A stretch of 9,722 nt of DNA from Saprospiraceae bacterium (GTDB lineage: Bacteria > Bacteroidota > Bacteroidia > Chitinophagales > Saprospiraceae): assembly GCA_027031145.1 (NCBI GenBank), contig JALVEG010000367.1:1-9722 (forward strand), in the 5' to 3' direction. The translations under genes and the position numbers were made by a program. This document shows, in pieces, positions 1 through 6,851 of the stretch. How positions within the stretch are numbered: position 1 is the stretch's first letter; each line of letters begins with the position of its first letter. Below the pieces are notes generated by a model. That model had not been told where the DNA came from. It did not search any database and worked only from the letters and a program-made list of their open reading frames with translations.

Positions 1-170
1 AAGAAGCAATTTTTACATATAAATGCGATAATTATTACAATAAAGAAGCTGAAGGAGGAATAATATTCAATGACAAACAACTGAATATCAATTGGAAGCT
101 AAATGCTGATGAAATAATTCTATCGGATAAGGACAAACTGCATCCAAAATTCGGTCAACACAAAAAATAA
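1..170 (+). CDS. rfbC: dTDP-4-dehydrorhamnose 3,5-epimerase, C-terminal end (5' part outside window)
   Basis: RfbC (RmlC) epimerises C3 and C5 of dTDP-4-keto-6-deoxyglucose, the third step of cytosolic dTDP-L-rhamnose synthesis. Only the last 55 codons are present, in the frame beginning at base 3 and ending at the TAA at 168-170. Full-length members have about 180-190 residues, so roughly the last 30% is seen. The fragment shows the family's C-terminal pattern: TYKCDNYYNKEAEGG, then IIFNDKQLNINW, then IILSDKDK. The Asp in FND (bases 72-74) sits where the family is thought to place the Asp of its His-Asp pair; this is from memory of the family, not an alignment. The immediately following rfbD gene supports the call. 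There is no frame damage in the visible part. Confidence 0.9.
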   Translation, partial: EAIFTYKCDNYYNKEAEGGIIFNDKQLNINWKLNADEIILSDKDKLHPKFGQHKK

Positions 171-177
171 TCAAGTG

Positions 178-1035
178 ATGAAAGTTTTAGTTACAGGTGC
201 AAAAGGTCAACTTGGAAGATCAATACAAAAAATAACAGATCAATATCCTGAAATGGAATTTATTTTCACTGATATTGAAGAACTGGATATTACAAACAAG
301 GCGGAAGTAATTACTTTTTTTGATAAATACAAACCTGATTTTTGTATCAATACTGCTGCTTACACTAATGTAGATAATGCAGAAACTGAACAAGAGACCA
401 ATTATAAAGTAAATGTCACCGGACCTGAAAATCTTGCTATTGCGTGCAGGAATAACGGTACGAAATTAATTCATATTTCCAGTGACTATGTATATAACAA
501 TGATTCTGACGAAATCATGACCGAAAAACATAAAAACATTCCGAAAGGTGAATATGCCAAAAGTAAACTTGAAGGTGAAAATAGTATAAAAAACATTTTT
601 TCTGACTTTTATATTATTCGAACATCCTGGCTTTATTCCGAATTTGGTAATAATTTTGTCAAAACCATCATCAGGTTGTGCAAAGAAAAAAAAGAATTGA
701 ATGTTGTAAATGATCAAATCGGAAGTCCAACTTATGCAACTGATCTGGCTTATGCCATTATAAAAATAATCAAAAGCAAAAAAGATTTATTTGGAATATA
801 TAATTTCAGTAATGAAGGTTTTGTTTCGTGGTATGATTTTGCCAAAAAAATTATAGAAATAAAAGGGTTGGATTGCAAAATAATCCCTATTCCAACCACT
901 GATTATCCTACTCCGGCACCCAGACCGGAAAACAGCAGGATGTCCAAAAGAAAAATTAAAGAAATTTTCGCGATTCAAATAAACAATTGGGAAAAAAGTT
1001 TAATTCAATGTCTTGCTTTATTAAACAAAACTTAA
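178..1035 (+). CDS. rfbD: dTDP-4-dehydrorhamnose reductase
   Basis: RfbD (RmlD) reduces dTDP-4-keto-L-rhamnose to dTDP-L-rhamnose with NAD(P)H, the final step of the pathway that supplies rhamnose to surface polysaccharides. The 285-residue protein is a normal-length extended short-chain dehydrogenase. Visible motifs are the Rossmann loop TGAKGQLG (residues 6-13), NTAAYT (about 59-63), SSDYVY (101-106), the catalytic YAKSK pair Tyr126/Lys130, RTSW (148-151), QIGSPTYATD (180-189) and the substrate-side APRPENSRM near 248-255. The usual family sequence is STDYVF, so the catalytic Thr is replaced here by Ser102, which keeps the hydroxyl. An in-frame GTG at 175 lies directly before ATG 178; ATG is preferred, and GTG would add only one residue. 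The start lies 7 bp after the rfbC stop, so the two genes are almost certainly co-transcribed and translationally coupled. Confidence 0.95.
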   Translation: MKVLVTGAKGQLGRSIQKITDQYPEMEFIFTDIEELDITNKAEVITFFDKYKPDFCINTAAYTNVDNAETEQETNYKVNVTGPENLAIACRNNGTKLIHISSDYVYNNDSDEIMTEKHKNIPKGEYAKSKLEGENSIKNIFSDFYIIRTSWLYSEFGNNFVKTIIRLCKEKKELNVVNDQIGSPTYATDLAYAIIKIIKSKKDLFGIYNFSNEGFVSWYDFAKKIIEIKGLDCKIIPIPTTDYPTPAPRPENSRMSKRKIKEIFAIQINNWEKSLIQCLALLNKT

Positions 1036-1314
1036 TATCATAATAAGTAACTCTGCATATTCATCAAAAAGAAGATCAATCTTAAAAAACATATCAAAAT
1101 TTCCTAAATTTTTATATAGAATTTATAAAAATAACAGATTTTAAGCATAAATCTAATTTTACCAAATATTATTTTGCTTTCAATTCAATACACTCAATAA
1201 TTTATAATAATTATTTGAAAAAACTTAAATAATAAAATTTTATTGCCAAACCGGCAGATTGTTATTTATATATTAAATACTATTTTAATTTATATATCAT
1301 TTATATTCAAAATG

Positions 1315-1340
1315 TTGCTGAAAATTGAATTTTTCAACAA
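1315..1340 (+). repeat. Imperfect inverted repeat upstream of the susC promoter
   Basis: The arms TTGCTGAAAA (1315-1324) and TTTTCAACAA (1331-1340) pair at 9 of 10 positions around the 6-base spacer TTGAAT. The single mismatch is C1318 against A1337. The repeat lies about 65 bp upstream of the predicted -7 box, so it is not in the susC transcript if that promoter is correct. It could be a protein-binding site or a weak end to read-through transcription from rfbD, but it lacks a terminator-like T tract. Chance is possible in sequence this AT-rich. Confidence 0.3.
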
Positions 1341-1405
1341 TAAAAGCGGAAGTTAGTTATACATAAAATCTTCCATAATAATTTTTAAATAAAAAAAATA
1401 TTTTA

Positions 1406-1413
1406 TAATTTTG
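1406..1413 (+). promoter_or_regulatory. Candidate Bacteroidota -7 promoter box for susC-susD
   Basis: TAATTTTG matches the Bacteroidota housekeeping -7 consensus TAnnTTTG exactly and is the only exact match I found on this strand in the gap. The expected -33 TTTG is not clear; the corresponding position holds only a T-rich run near 1382-1386. A start a few bases downstream, near 1417-1420, would give a leader of roughly 75 bases before ATG 1493. The second SusC gene has a comparable box at a similar distance from its start, which supports both calls. Confidence 0.45.
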
Positions 1414-1421
1414 TTGAGATA

Positions 1422-1440
1422 TGATATACTTATTATATCA
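1422..1440 (+). repeat. Inverted repeat at the predicted 5' end of the susC transcript
   Basis: TGATATA (1422-1428) and TATATCA (1434-1440) are perfect 7-bp inverted arms around the spacer CTTAT. The repeat begins 8 bases after the candidate -7 box, so it would lie at or just after the transcription start. It could be an operator or a 5'-terminal mRNA hairpin. The sequence is almost all A/T, so a chance origin is possible. A longer inverted repeat of different sequence occupies the equivalent place before the second SusC gene (6459-6482). Confidence 0.35.
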
Positions 1441-1469
1441 GGATTTTAAGTTGATATTTTTAAAATTTA

Positions 1470-1819
1470 TTTTTTAAACAAAAACTTGTGATATGAAAAA
1501 ACTCTTACTTTTACTATTTACCATTGTAATGGCTACATCAGGAATGATAGCTCAAAAAATGGTACATGGTACAGTGACAGACGATTCAGGTTCTCCTCTT
1601 ATCGGAGCATCCGTAGTCGTTAAAGACAATCCTAATGTTGGAACAATTACCGACATAGACGGTAAATTCCAATTAAAGGTTGATGCAAATGCAAAAGCCC
1701 TTGTAATATCCTACATAGGATTTACAACTCAGGAAGTTGAATTAGGTGCTTCCGATGAAATTAATGTTACTCTTACTTCCGGTGTCCAATTGGAAGATGT
1801 GGTTGTAACTGCTCTTGGT
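1470..1819 (+). repeat. Direct repeat, copy A: shared 5' cassette of the two SusC genes
   Basis: This 350-bp segment covers 23 bp of leader and codons 1-109 of the first SusC gene. It recurs at 6502-6851 in the same orientation, offset by exactly 5032 bp. By hand count the coding parts differ at 15 of 327 bases, 14 of them synonymous; the only amino-acid change is Phe77 to Tyr. The 23 leader bases differ at two positions. Upstream of 1470 the leaders diverge, and after codon 109 the genes fall to ordinary family-level similarity. The repeated unit therefore encodes the signal peptide, the regulatory-like domain and the TonB-box segment. Confidence 0.95.
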
Positions 1820-4621
1820 ATAAAGAAAGACCAAAAGAAACTCGGTTATGCTGTTCAGAAAGTCGGCAGCGAAGAAATCGAGAAATCAGGAGCTGTAGAT
1901 GTACTTTCTGCTCTAAATGGAAAAGCTTCAAATGTCAGAATTACCAGGACATCCGGAGCTGCCGGAGGTGCTTCTTATATTGAGATCAGGGGTGCTGCAT
2001 CACTTACTCAGGACAACCAACCTTTATTTGTTGTTGATGGTATTCCTATTGACAACTCAAACGGTGGAGGTGGTTACGCTGGAGTTGCCCCAACTAACAG
2101 AGCGATGGACCTTAATCCTGAAGACATTGAAAGTATTAATGTTCTTAAAGGGGGAGCTGCTACTGCTTTGTATGGAATGAGAGCTGCAAATGGAGCAATC
2201 GTTATTACCACAAAGAAAGGTAGTGCAGCCAAAACAAAAGATTGGAATGTTAATTATTCTGCATCGTACGGAATTTCTGAAATTTCTCAAGTACCCGCAT
2301 TAAATACTAAATTTGCACAAGGATACGGAGGACAATGGTATTCCGGAATATTTAGTTCATGGGGACCAAGAATGGACACATGTGCATATTCTTTAGCAGG
2401 TAAAAATGATTTTGATGTTCATGGTTCAATTGTAAGTAAAAATAGTCCTGATGCTGACGGTGGACCTGTAACACCTTTTAATCAATTTGATTTTTTCCAA
2501 AAGGGAGCGATGTTGAACAATTATATAAGTATTTCAAAAGCTTCGGATAAAGGATCTTTTTTCCTTTCTTTATCTAATAGTAAAAACAAAGGAACTATTC
2601 CTAATAATACTTATGATAAAAATTCAATCAAGTTGTCTTCAACAACAAACCTGACTGACAAACTTACATTTACTGCAAGTGCTAATTTCATTAACACAGC
2701 TGCAGATAAAATCCAACAAGGCTCTAATACATCAGGTGTTATGCTTGGACTAATGAGAACTCCTCCATCTTTTGATAATGCCGCAGGATATGAACTTCCG
2801 GATGGCAGACAAAGAAATTATAGGGGAGGTGGTGGATATGATAACCCTTACTGGACAGCAAATAAAAACCTTTTTAATGAAAATGTAAACAGGTTAATAG
2901 GATTGGTAGAAACAAAATATCAATTAACAGATAACCTGTCTATTCTTTACAGATTGGGATTGGATACATGGACAAGAAGATACAAAGACTATCTTGCTGT
3001 ATATTCCAGAACACATCCTTCAGGGCTTAATAGTGTCAGTCACTCATTCAAAAGGGATTTCAACTCTGATTTGATGTTAAATTACAATAAAAAACTTACT
3101 AGTGATATTGGATTAGATGTTGTATTAGGACACAATATGACTGAAAGATATTACAATGGAGTTTCTTCAACAGCAAATGATTTGGTAATACCAAATTATT
3201 ACAATTTGAATAATACTACAGACCTTGTTGCAAGTGAAGGAACTTCAAAAATCAGAAGAATGGGAGTCTTTGGCGATGTAACATTAGACTTCAGAAGTAT
3301 GCTTTTCCTTGAATTGACAGGACGAAATGACTGGTCAACTACCTTACCTGAGAAAAATAATTCATTTTTCTATCCATCAGTCAATTTAGGTTTTGTATTT
3401 ACTGAATTGGATGCGTTTAGTGGCATGAGTGATATTTTATCTTATGGTAAACTTAGAGCATCATATGCAGTAATCGCACATGACGCGCCTGCATACAGAA
3501 CACTTACTTATTATTACAAAGCTTCTCCCGGAGACGGATGGACAGATGGAATCACTTTTCCTTTTCAGGGATCAAATGCTTTTACTTTAGGCAACACTGT
3601 AGGTAGCAATGATTTGAGGCCTGAAAAAACCACATCTTATGAATTTGGTATTGATTTAAAATTCTTCAATAACAGATTAGGATTAGATGCTGCATATTAT
3701 AATAATAAAGGAGAAGATTTATTATTATCAGTTGATATTGCCAGATCAACAGGATATTCAAGCATGTTTGTTAATGCAGGAGCTATGACAAACAAAGGAA
3801 TAGAATTAACATTTTATGCAAATCCTGTTAAAACAAGTTTATTCAATTGGGATTTTACTGTAAATTTTGCTAAAAACAATAATTTAGTTGATAAATTAGC
3901 AGACGGGGTAGAGAATATTTATTTAGGTGGTTTTACAAGTGCTCAAGTAAGAGCAGAAGCAGGTGAAGCATATCGAACTATCTATACTTATGATTGGACA
4001 CGTGATGATAATGGAAATGTAATAATATATAGTGATGGATTCCCAAGAGGGGATTATTCTTTATATCCTGTCGGAAGTGTTGATCCTGACTTTACAATGT
4101 CTTATTTGAATAATTTCGGAATTGGTAATTTCAACTTCTCATTTTTGCTTGACTGGAAAAAAGGTGGTAAAATGTGGAATGGAACAAGGGGTGCATTGTA
4201 TTATTTCGGAGCACACAAAGATACCGAAACAAGAGAAGAGGGAGATAAATTCGTTTTTGACGGTGTAAATGAAAATGGTGAAAAGAATACTATTGAGGTA
4301 GTAAAAGACCAAAATTGGTATTTAGGTGGTGAGGGATCAGGATTTACCGGACCCGGTGTTGACTTTATTGAAGATGCCGGATGGGTAAGATTAAGAGAAC
4401 TCACATTAAGTTATGATTTAGGTAAAAAAATGTTAAAAAATACTAAATATGTTAACAGTTTAAGTATTTATTTTACCGGTAGAAACCTTTGGTTGAAGAC
4501 TCCATTTACAGGTATTGATCCTGAAACAAACCTATTAGGTGCTTCTAATGCGCAAGGTTTGGAGTATTTTAATATGCCCGGAACTAAAGATTTTGTTTTT
4601 GGAGTAAAACTAGGATTGTAA
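1493..4621 (+). CDS. SusC/RagA-family TonB-linked outer-membrane transporter
   Basis: This protein is expected to form a 22-stranded outer-membrane barrel with an N-terminal plug, importing a ligand delivered by its SusD partner with energy from TonB-ExbBD. The 1042 residues are a typical family length. In order there are a signal peptide with likely cleavage after Ala20 (SGMIA/Q), a carboxypeptidase-regulatory-like domain at about 23-97 (HGTVTDDSGSPLIGAS to NVTLTSG), the TonB-box-like segment LEDVVVTALG (100-109), and a plug at about 113-243. The plug includes IEIRG, LFVVDGIPI, NPEDIESINVLKG and the hallmark GGAATALYGMRAANG (220-234). The barrel follows, with landmarks such as YDNPYW, RNDWSTTLP and LRPEKTTSYEFG. 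There is no STN domain, so signalling to an anti-sigma factor is not expected. The last residue is Leu, where many outer-membrane barrels end in an aromatic residue. ATG 1493 gives a complete signal peptide. The susD-like gene follows after 32 bp. The substrate is unknown. Confidence 0.95.
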   Translation: MKKLLLLLFTIVMATSGMIAQKMVHGTVTDDSGSPLIGASVVVKDNPNVGTITDIDGKFQLKVDANAKALVISYIGFTTQEVELGASDEINVTLTSGVQLEDVVVTALGIKKDQKKLGYAVQKVGSEEIEKSGAVDVLSALNGKASNVRITRTSGAAGGASYIEIRGAASLTQDNQPLFVVDGIPIDNSNGGGGYAGVAPTNRAMDLNPEDIESINVLKGGAATALYGMRAANGAIVITTKKGSAAKTKDWNVNYSASYGISEISQVPALNTKFAQGYGGQWYSGIFSSWGPRMDTCAYSLAGKNDFDVHGSIVSKNSPDADGGPVTPFNQFDFFQKGAMLNNYISISKASDKGSFFLSLSNSKNKGTIPNNTYDKNSIKLSSTTNLTDKLTFTASANFINTAADKIQQGSNTSGVMLGLMRTPPSFDNAAGYELPDGRQRNYRGGGGYDNPYWTANKNLFNENVNRLIGLVETKYQLTDNLSILYRLGLDTWTRRYKDYLAVYSRTHPSGLNSVSHSFKRDFNSDLMLNYNKKLTSDIGLDVVLGHNMTERYYNGVSSTANDLVIPNYYNLNNTTDLVASEGTSKIRRMGVFGDVTLDFRSMLFLELTGRNDWSTTLPEKNNSFFYPSVNLGFVFTELDAFSGMSDILSYGKLRASYAVIAHDAPAYRTLTYYYKASPGDGWTDGITFPFQGSNAFTLGNTVGSNDLRPEKTTSYEFGIDLKFFNNRLGLDAAYYNNKGEDLLLSVDIARSTGYSSMFVNAGAMTNKGIELTFYANPVKTSLFNWDFTVNFAKNNNLVDKLADGVENIYLGGFTSAQVRAEAGEAYRTIYTYDWTRDDNGNVIIYSDGFPRGDYSLYPVGSVDPDFTMSYLNNFGIGNFNFSFLLDWKKGGKMWNGTRGALYYFGAHKDTETREEGDKFVFDGVNENGEKNTIEVVKDQNWYLGGEGSGFTGPGVDFIEDAGWVRLRELTLSYDLGKKMLKNTKYVNSLSIYFTGRNLWLKTPFTGIDPETNLLGASNAQGLEYFNMPGTKDFVFGVKLGL

Positions 4622-4653
4622 TATCTTAATTTATTAATTAAAATTTTTAAAAA

Positions 4654-6039
4654 ATGAAAAAAATAATAAAATTAGGGATATTCACTTTGATGATAGCTTT
4701 GATAAGTTCTTGTTCAAAATGGATTGATCCCAATATCAATATTGATCCCGATGCTCCATCAGAAGTTACCATGGAGTTATTGGTTCCATCTATTGAAGCC
4801 AATCTAGCTTATGCTGTGGTTGGTGGTAATGATGTAACAAGACCACAGGCAATGTGGATGCAACAACTTACAGGAATTGCAAGGCAATCTGAAGCTCAGG
4901 GAAGATATTTATTTAGATCTAATAATGTATCTAATCTTTGGTCTACAATTTATGCAAGTGTTGGAATGGATGCTACTCAATTGATAAAACAAGCAGCAGA
5001 TAAAGCATCACCTCATGTAGCTGGTGTTGCGAAAGTATTATTGGCACTTGATTTAGGAATGGCTACCGATATGTGGGGAGATATTCCTTACAGTGAAGCC
5101 TTTAATGGAAAAGACAATCTTACACCTGCGTTTGAGTCTCAAAAAGACATTTACAAAAGTATTGGAACTCTATTAGATGGTGCTATCTCTGATCTTTCCA
5201 GCAGTGCTAGTGCCGTTGATATAGGTGGAGACTTCATTTATGGTGGAGATGTTCAAGATTGGATTAATGCTGCCAATGCTTTAAAAGCAAGATATTCTAT
5301 TCACTTATCAGAATTGGATGCTAATACAGCATATGCTGCTGCATTGGCTTCTGCTAATGCAGCTTTGGATGGAGGATTTTCCGATATGAAATTTGATTGG
5401 GCAACTACTGAAACAGGTGCTAATCCTTTGTATCAATTTATGCGTGACAGAGGTGATGTCGTAATGGGTAGTACTCTTATTGATATGTTAAATGAAAGTA
5501 ATGATCCAAGATTACCTGCATTAGCTACGTTTGCTGATGACACTACTATTTATATCGGTTCTACAATGACTGCTTTGGATGCTACAGCTTCCAAACCCGG
5601 ACCAGCAGTTGCTTCTAATGAATCTCCTACATTTTTCATGATGAAGGCAGAAGTTTATTTTATAAAAGCTGAAGCGGAAATGGGTACAGACGAAGCTGCT
5701 GCTAAAGCAGATATCAAAAATGCCATGAATGCATCAATGGAATCTTATGGAGTTGATCCGGGAACATGGGTAGATGATTATTATACAGCAAATATTGATA
5801 CTAAAAGCGGTGCTGAATTGAAGAAAGAGCTTTTCAAGCAAAAATATATAGCGCTTTTCTACCAACAAGAAGTTTGGACGGATTTCAGGAGAACAAATAA
5901 CATTTTAGGATTGACTGCTAATCCTAATGCAGATAAAGATTTCCCTGCAAGATATCCTTATGCTCAATCATCAATTGATTACAATCCAAATACTCCTGAT
6001 TTTGGAACAATTACAAATAAATTATGGTGGGATAAATAA
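4654..6039 (+). CDS. SusD/RagB-family surface lipoprotein (SusD-like_2 type)
   Basis: SusD-type proteins are lipid-anchored on the outer face of the outer membrane, bind the nutrient and close like a lid on the SusC barrel. The 461-residue protein starts with a lipoprotein signal peptide whose lipobox ISSC puts the acylated cysteine at residue 20. The body is helical and TPR-like. Visible landmarks are RPQAMWMQQ (63-71), WGDIPYSEAF (141-150), ALKARY (209-214), NDPRLP (283-288), AEVYFIKAEAE (332-342), VWTDFRRTN (407-415), RYPY (433-436) and a terminal LWWDK. The WGDIPYSEA motif, the FRRT near the C-terminus and the WWDK ending resemble the SusD-like_2 branch rather than the SusD/RagB branch of Bacteroides starch binding. 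The gene lies 32 bp after susC with no terminator between, and an intrinsic terminator follows, so the two form an operon. The ligand cannot be told from sequence. Confidence 0.93.
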   Translation: MKKIIKLGIFTLMIALISSCSKWIDPNINIDPDAPSEVTMELLVPSIEANLAYAVVGGNDVTRPQAMWMQQLTGIARQSEAQGRYLFRSNNVSNLWSTIYASVGMDATQLIKQAADKASPHVAGVAKVLLALDLGMATDMWGDIPYSEAFNGKDNLTPAFESQKDIYKSIGTLLDGAISDLSSSASAVDIGGDFIYGGDVQDWINAANALKARYSIHLSELDANTAYAAALASANAALDGGFSDMKFDWATTETGANPLYQFMRDRGDVVMGSTLIDMLNESNDPRLPALATFADDTTIYIGSTMTALDATASKPGPAVASNESPTFFMMKAEVYFIKAEAEMGTDEAAAKADIKNAMNASMESYGVDPGTWVDDYYTANIDTKSGAELKKELFKQKYIALFYQQEVWTDFRRTNNILGLTANPNADKDFPARYPYAQSSIDYNPNTPDFGTITNKLWWDK

Positions 6040-6062
6040 TTTCATCAATTAAATTATATTCT

Positions 6063-6095
6063 GAGGCTGCTATTTTTTAGCAGCCTCTTTTTTTT
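6063..6095 (+). terminator. Intrinsic (Rho-independent) terminator of the susC-susD operon
   Basis: GAGGCTGCTA (6063-6072) and TAGCAGCCTC (6078-6087) form a perfect 10-bp stem with a 5-base T loop, followed directly by eight T residues (6088-6095). It lies 23 bp after the susD stop codon. It is the only GC-rich hairpin with a T tract that I found in the window, and it indicates that the second SusC gene is transcribed from its own promoter. Confidence 0.95.
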
Positions 6096-6448
6096 ACAAA
6101 ATTCAACTCTGTGTTAATTTTTTTAAAATATTCAGCTTCAAAACCGATACTTCCCTTATTCAAATACATTTTTTACATAATAAAATCAGTTTTCATTATT
6201 TTATTCTGTACAAATAAAGAATAATACATATATACACTATTATTGTTTGTTATTTTTATTATTACCTTATTTTATTATGTACTGAATTCTTAGCCGGATT
6301 TAAATAATCTAATATATCATAATTACATAATCTGTTTGAACCTTAGGCTCTATTTCTTATATATTGCTTTTATTCATTATTTAAAAAATCCCGAATTTTA
6401 TCAAGTAGAAAATTTCATTAATTCTTTTTTTCTTCTCATTAATTTAGA

Positions 6449-6456
6449 TAACTTTG
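6449..6456 (+). promoter_or_regulatory. Candidate Bacteroidota -7 promoter box for the second SusC gene
   Basis: TAACTTTG matches the TAnnTTTG consensus exactly, and I found no other exact match on this strand in the gap. The -33 position holds a T-rich run ending in C (about 6425-6432) rather than a clear TTTG. A start near 6460-6463 would give a leader of about 65 bases before ATG 6525. The upstream terminator makes an independent promoter necessary here, which raises confidence. Confidence 0.5.
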
Positions 6457-6458
6457 TC

Positions 6459-6482
6459 AAGCTAATATTAAAATATTGGCTT
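6459..6482 (+). repeat. Inverted repeat at the predicted 5' end of the second susC transcript
   Basis: AAGCTAATATT (6459-6469) and AATATTGGCTT (6472-6482) pair along 11 positions, 10 of them Watson-Crick and one G-T (T6463 with G6478). They leave a two-base spacer, so as RNA the innermost pairs would open. The repeat starts 2 bases after the candidate -7 box and spans the predicted transcription start. It could be a regulator's operator or a 5'-terminal mRNA hairpin that slows decay. Its outer GC pairs make it more convincing than the A/T-only repeat at 1422-1440. Confidence 0.5.
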
Positions 6483-6501
6483 ATTTGAGTATGTAAATTA
6501 T

Positions 6502-6851
6502 TTTTTTAAACAAAAACGTATGATATGAAAAAACTCTTACTTTTACTATTTACCATTGTGATGGCTACCTCAGGAATGATAGCTCAAAAGATGGTACATG
6601 GTACAGTGACTGACGATTCAGGTTCTCCTCTCATAGGAGCATCAGTAGTCGTTAAAGACAATCCTAATGTTGGAACAATTACTGACATAGACGGTAAATT
6701 CCAATTAAAGGTTGATGCAAATGCAAAAGCCCTTGTAATATCCTACATAGGATATACAACTCAGGAAGTTGAATTAGGTGCTTCCGATGAAATTAATGTT
6801 ACTCTTACTTCAGGTGTTCAACTGGAAGATGTGGTTGTAACAGCTTTGGGT
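6502..6851 (+). repeat. Direct repeat, copy B: shared 5' cassette of the two SusC genes
   Basis: This is the second copy of the segment at 1470-1819, in the same orientation. It spans 23 bp of leader, including the run TTTTTTAAACAAAAAC, and codons 1-109 of the second SusC gene. Identity with copy A is about 95% by hand count, with one amino-acid change (Tyr77 here, Phe77 in copy A). The match stops abruptly at codon 110, where ALGVSREKKS replaces ALGIKKDQKK. Confidence 0.95.

Larger units (their letters stand above)
1036..1492 (+). other. AT-rich intergenic region upstream of the first susC-like gene
   Basis: This 457-bp stretch has no convincing reading frame on either strand and no tRNA-like or rRNA-like sequence. 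It is markedly more AT-rich than the flanking genes. No strong GC-rich hairpin with a T tract follows rfbD, so the end of the rhamnose transcript cannot be placed. The last 180 bp hold an imperfect hairpin (1315-1340), an exact TAnnTTTG promoter box (1406-1413), a 7-bp inverted repeat (1422-1440) and the start of the 5' cassette shared with the second SusC gene (from 1470). The gap probably serves as the promoter and leader region of the susC-susD operon. Confidence 0.7.
6040..6524 (+). other. Gene-free region between susD and the second susC-like gene
   Basis: This 485-bp gap carries a strong intrinsic terminator at its left end (6063-6095). At its right end are a candidate promoter box (6449-6456), an inverted repeat (6459-6482) and the start of the shared 5' cassette (from 6502). 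Between about 6096 and 6440 I see only AT-rich sequence, with no plausible coding frame, RNA gene or long repeat. The arrangement separates two transcription units. Confidence 0.8.

Noticed and set aside
466..978. Two minus-strand open frames of 83 and 63 codons inside rfbD
   Set aside because: They lie wholly within a well-supported gene, are rich in Phe, Ile and Tyr as expected from the reverse complement of AT-rich coding sequence, and match no family I recognise.
1136..1154. Possible terminator after rfbD: AGATTT and AAATCT arms
   Set aside because: The stem is only 6 bp, five of them A-T pairs, it has a 7-base loop and no continuous T tract follows. Sequence this AT-rich produces such hairpins by chance.
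1036..1492. CRISPR array, tRNA or small RNA gene in the AT-rich gap
   Set aside because: No regularly spaced repeats, cloverleaf-like arms or CCA end are visible. The sequence is simply AT-rich apart from the short sites listed.
1493..1822. N-terminal STN (anti-sigma signalling) domain in the SusC proteins
   Set aside because: The regulatory-like domain begins about two residues after the predicted signal-peptide cleavage site, which leaves no room for an STN domain.
1917..2290. Overlapping frames on both strands inside the first SusC gene
   Set aside because: The sense frame codes for conserved plug motifs in this stretch. The other frames have low-complexity composition and no start context.
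4201..4404. Minus-strand open frame of 67 codons inside the first SusC gene
   Set aside because: It is fully inside a conserved barrel-coding region, is biased to Ser and Pro, and is best explained as a shadow frame.
1470..6851. Invertible shufflon of the kind known for some Bacteroides SusC genes
   Set aside because: The two cassettes are direct, not inverted, repeats, and no site-specific recombinase gene or inverted crossover site is visible in the window. Inversion between these copies is therefore not supported.
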